Notes under the pieces: model-generated | Databases searched by the model: none | Seen by the model: only the letters and a program-made list of their open reading frames with translations | What the model was told of the DNA's origin: nothing | Made by a program: the position numbers and the translations under genes | Assembly: GCF_007991335.1 (NCBI RefSeq) | Contig: NZ_BJYD01000007.1 | Span: forward strand, 1 to 64,000 | Reading direction: 5' to 3' | Source: Halobacillus faecis | Lineage (GTDB): Bacteria; Bacillota; Bacilli; Bacillales; Halobacillaceae | DNA: 64,000 bases | Shown here: positions 63,147 through 64,000 of the stretch, one piece after another | Layout: every line of letters starts with the position of its first letter | How positions within the stretch are numbered: the stretch's first letter is position 1

Positions 63147-63965
63147 GGTACAAATTTCTTCTAAGCTTTTCACTACTTGAAGATCAGGATATTCAAAGGC
63201 CACCTCTGTTGGTTGAACAAAAATAGCTTTCATCCCCATATTTAACGCCGGTGCAATTTCATTTAAAAAATTATCTCCTATGGAAACAACTTCTTCAGGA
63301 TTCAAATGGTATCGATCCAAGATGGAGTTTAAATGATCTTCGGTCTTTTGCGGTTTGAATGCAGAAGAAATATGATCATGAAATAATCCAGATAGGTCGA
63401 TTCTGTTCAATATACTCTCTACATCATAACCCTCACTGTTCGTTAAAAGAACGAGCAGCTTATCCTCCTTCCATCTTTCAAGCGCCGCTTTCAGACCTTT
63501 TGTTTTAGTCATCAGAAACTCTTCGGTCGCCATGAAATCTTTTGTTTTCACGTAACATTCTCGTGCTTCTTCGATTCTCACCCCGTAATGCATGGCGACA
63601 GCGAAAGGTAACCACCACCCGTCCCCAATCGCTATGTACTGCTCAAAATCGTATTGCAGTTTATGGGGATAAGCCTGTCTTACCGCTTCCCTATCCCACA
63701 GATCTCCGTACCAGGAGGTCACTTTTTCAACTTTACTCGTAAATGGGTCCACGGTCACAATCGCGTCGTGCTCCATGTCATAAATTTTACCAATCGTAAG
63801 TAAATGTTCCCCATTTATTATAGCCTTATAATCTTCATCAAAACACCGTTGATTATTTTGACTCACCCGTTCTTTCAATAGATTCGCATAGTACTGGAAG
63901 TGGTCAACATCTTCATACAACGTTCCATCCAGGTCAAAAATTAAACAGGCTGCCTTCTCAATCAC
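63144..63965 (-). CDS. HAD-superfamily hydrolase
   Basis: 273 residues, GTG start after AAGGGGGCG. HAD motif I LIFDLDGTLYED (about 8), motif II LLTNSEG (about 170), and motif III/IV Lys and SIGDNFLNEI (about 232). The cap is of the helical C1 type and contains two Trp pairs. Phosphatase substrate unknown. It ends in a 24-bp hairpin. The 35 bases beyond the start are cut by the window edge. Confidence 0.83.
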   Translation of the reverse strand: MIEKAACLIFDLDGTLYEDVDHFQYYANLLKERVSQNNQRCFDEDYKAIINGEHLLTIGKIYDMEHDAIVTVDPFTSKVEKVTSWYGDLWDREAVRQAYPHKLQYDFEQYIAIGDGWWLPFAVAMHYGVRIEEARECYVKTKDFMATEEFLMTKTKGLKAALERWKEDKLLVLLTNSEGYDVESILNRIDLSGLFHDHISSAFKPQKTEDHLNSILDRYHLNPEEVVSIGDNFLNEIAPALNMGMKAIFVQPTEVAFEYPDLQVVKSLEEICT

Positions 63966-64000
63966 GTCAATCGCCCCCTTATTTTCACTTGTTATTATTG

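Overview
The window is chromosomal DNA from a spore-forming, low-to-moderate-GC Gram-positive of the Bacillaceae. Protein similarity and gene order recalled from Bacillus subtilis (yjc-yjb-yja region and yitUVW) place it near Bacillus. The acidic, Asp/Glu-rich secreted proteins make a halotolerant genus such as Halobacillus or Thalassobacillus my best guess (inference). I see no prophage, insertion sequence, CRISPR array or rRNA.

Layout. (1) 1-10.9 kb, minus strand: a reductive pyrimidine-degradation cluster: methylmalonate/malonate-semialdehyde dehydrogenase, beta-ureidopropionase, PreT, PreA, dihydropyrimidinase, an NCS1 permease, a small orphan protein and a PucR-type regulator. Together they would take uracil/thymine to acetyl-/propionyl-CoA, but no beta-alanine aminotransferase is present. 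(2) 10.9-20.2 kb: a stress-type short-chain dehydrogenase behind a 17-bp palindrome, a lipoprotein, an alkaline phosphatase with a readable PhoP box, a double-psi beta-barrel protein with a sigma-K-like promoter, two identical tRNA-Val(GAC) genes flanking a DUF2254 membrane protein, yjcH-yjcG-yjcF and a DUF421 protein. (3) 20.2-25.6 kb: a metallo-hydrolase, a sporulation/spore-coat group (yjcA, cotZ-like, cotO and small proteins, with divergent sigma-K-like promoters), an EAL phosphodiesterase and fabI with a FapR-like operator. (4) 25.9-41.1 kb: the yjbQ-to-yjbC block: antiporter, MgtE, PrpE, pseudouridine synthase, NAD kinase, small alarmone synthetase, CYTH protein, truncated haemoglobin, SpxH, YizD, PepF, CoiA, MecA, TerC, Spx and an acetyltransferase. 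Spx, its adaptor SpxH and the ClpC adaptor MecA lie here together. (5) 41.1-55.7 kb: dispersed and palindromic repeats, a glycoside-hydrolase-like secreted protein, oppABCDF, a T-box-controlled trpS, YjbA, an LCP protein and fabHF with a FapR-like operator. (6) 55.7-64 kb: Med, small proteins, UppP, a partial molybdopterin set (mobB-moaE-moaD), yitW-yitV-yitU, two small genes behind a large hairpin that buries a ribosome-binding site, and a HAD hydrolase.

Most genes are ordinary housekeeping genes. The least explained items are the RBS-burying hairpin at 62476-62542, the five-unit 20-21 bp tandem repeat at 1872-1975, the repeats at 25810 and 41304-41497, the SpxH homologue without a His/Cys-rich N-terminus, the OppC with a large insertion, and the sigma-K-type promoter in front of the double-psi barrel protein. 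All functional assignments come from reading the translated sequences; no database search was possible.
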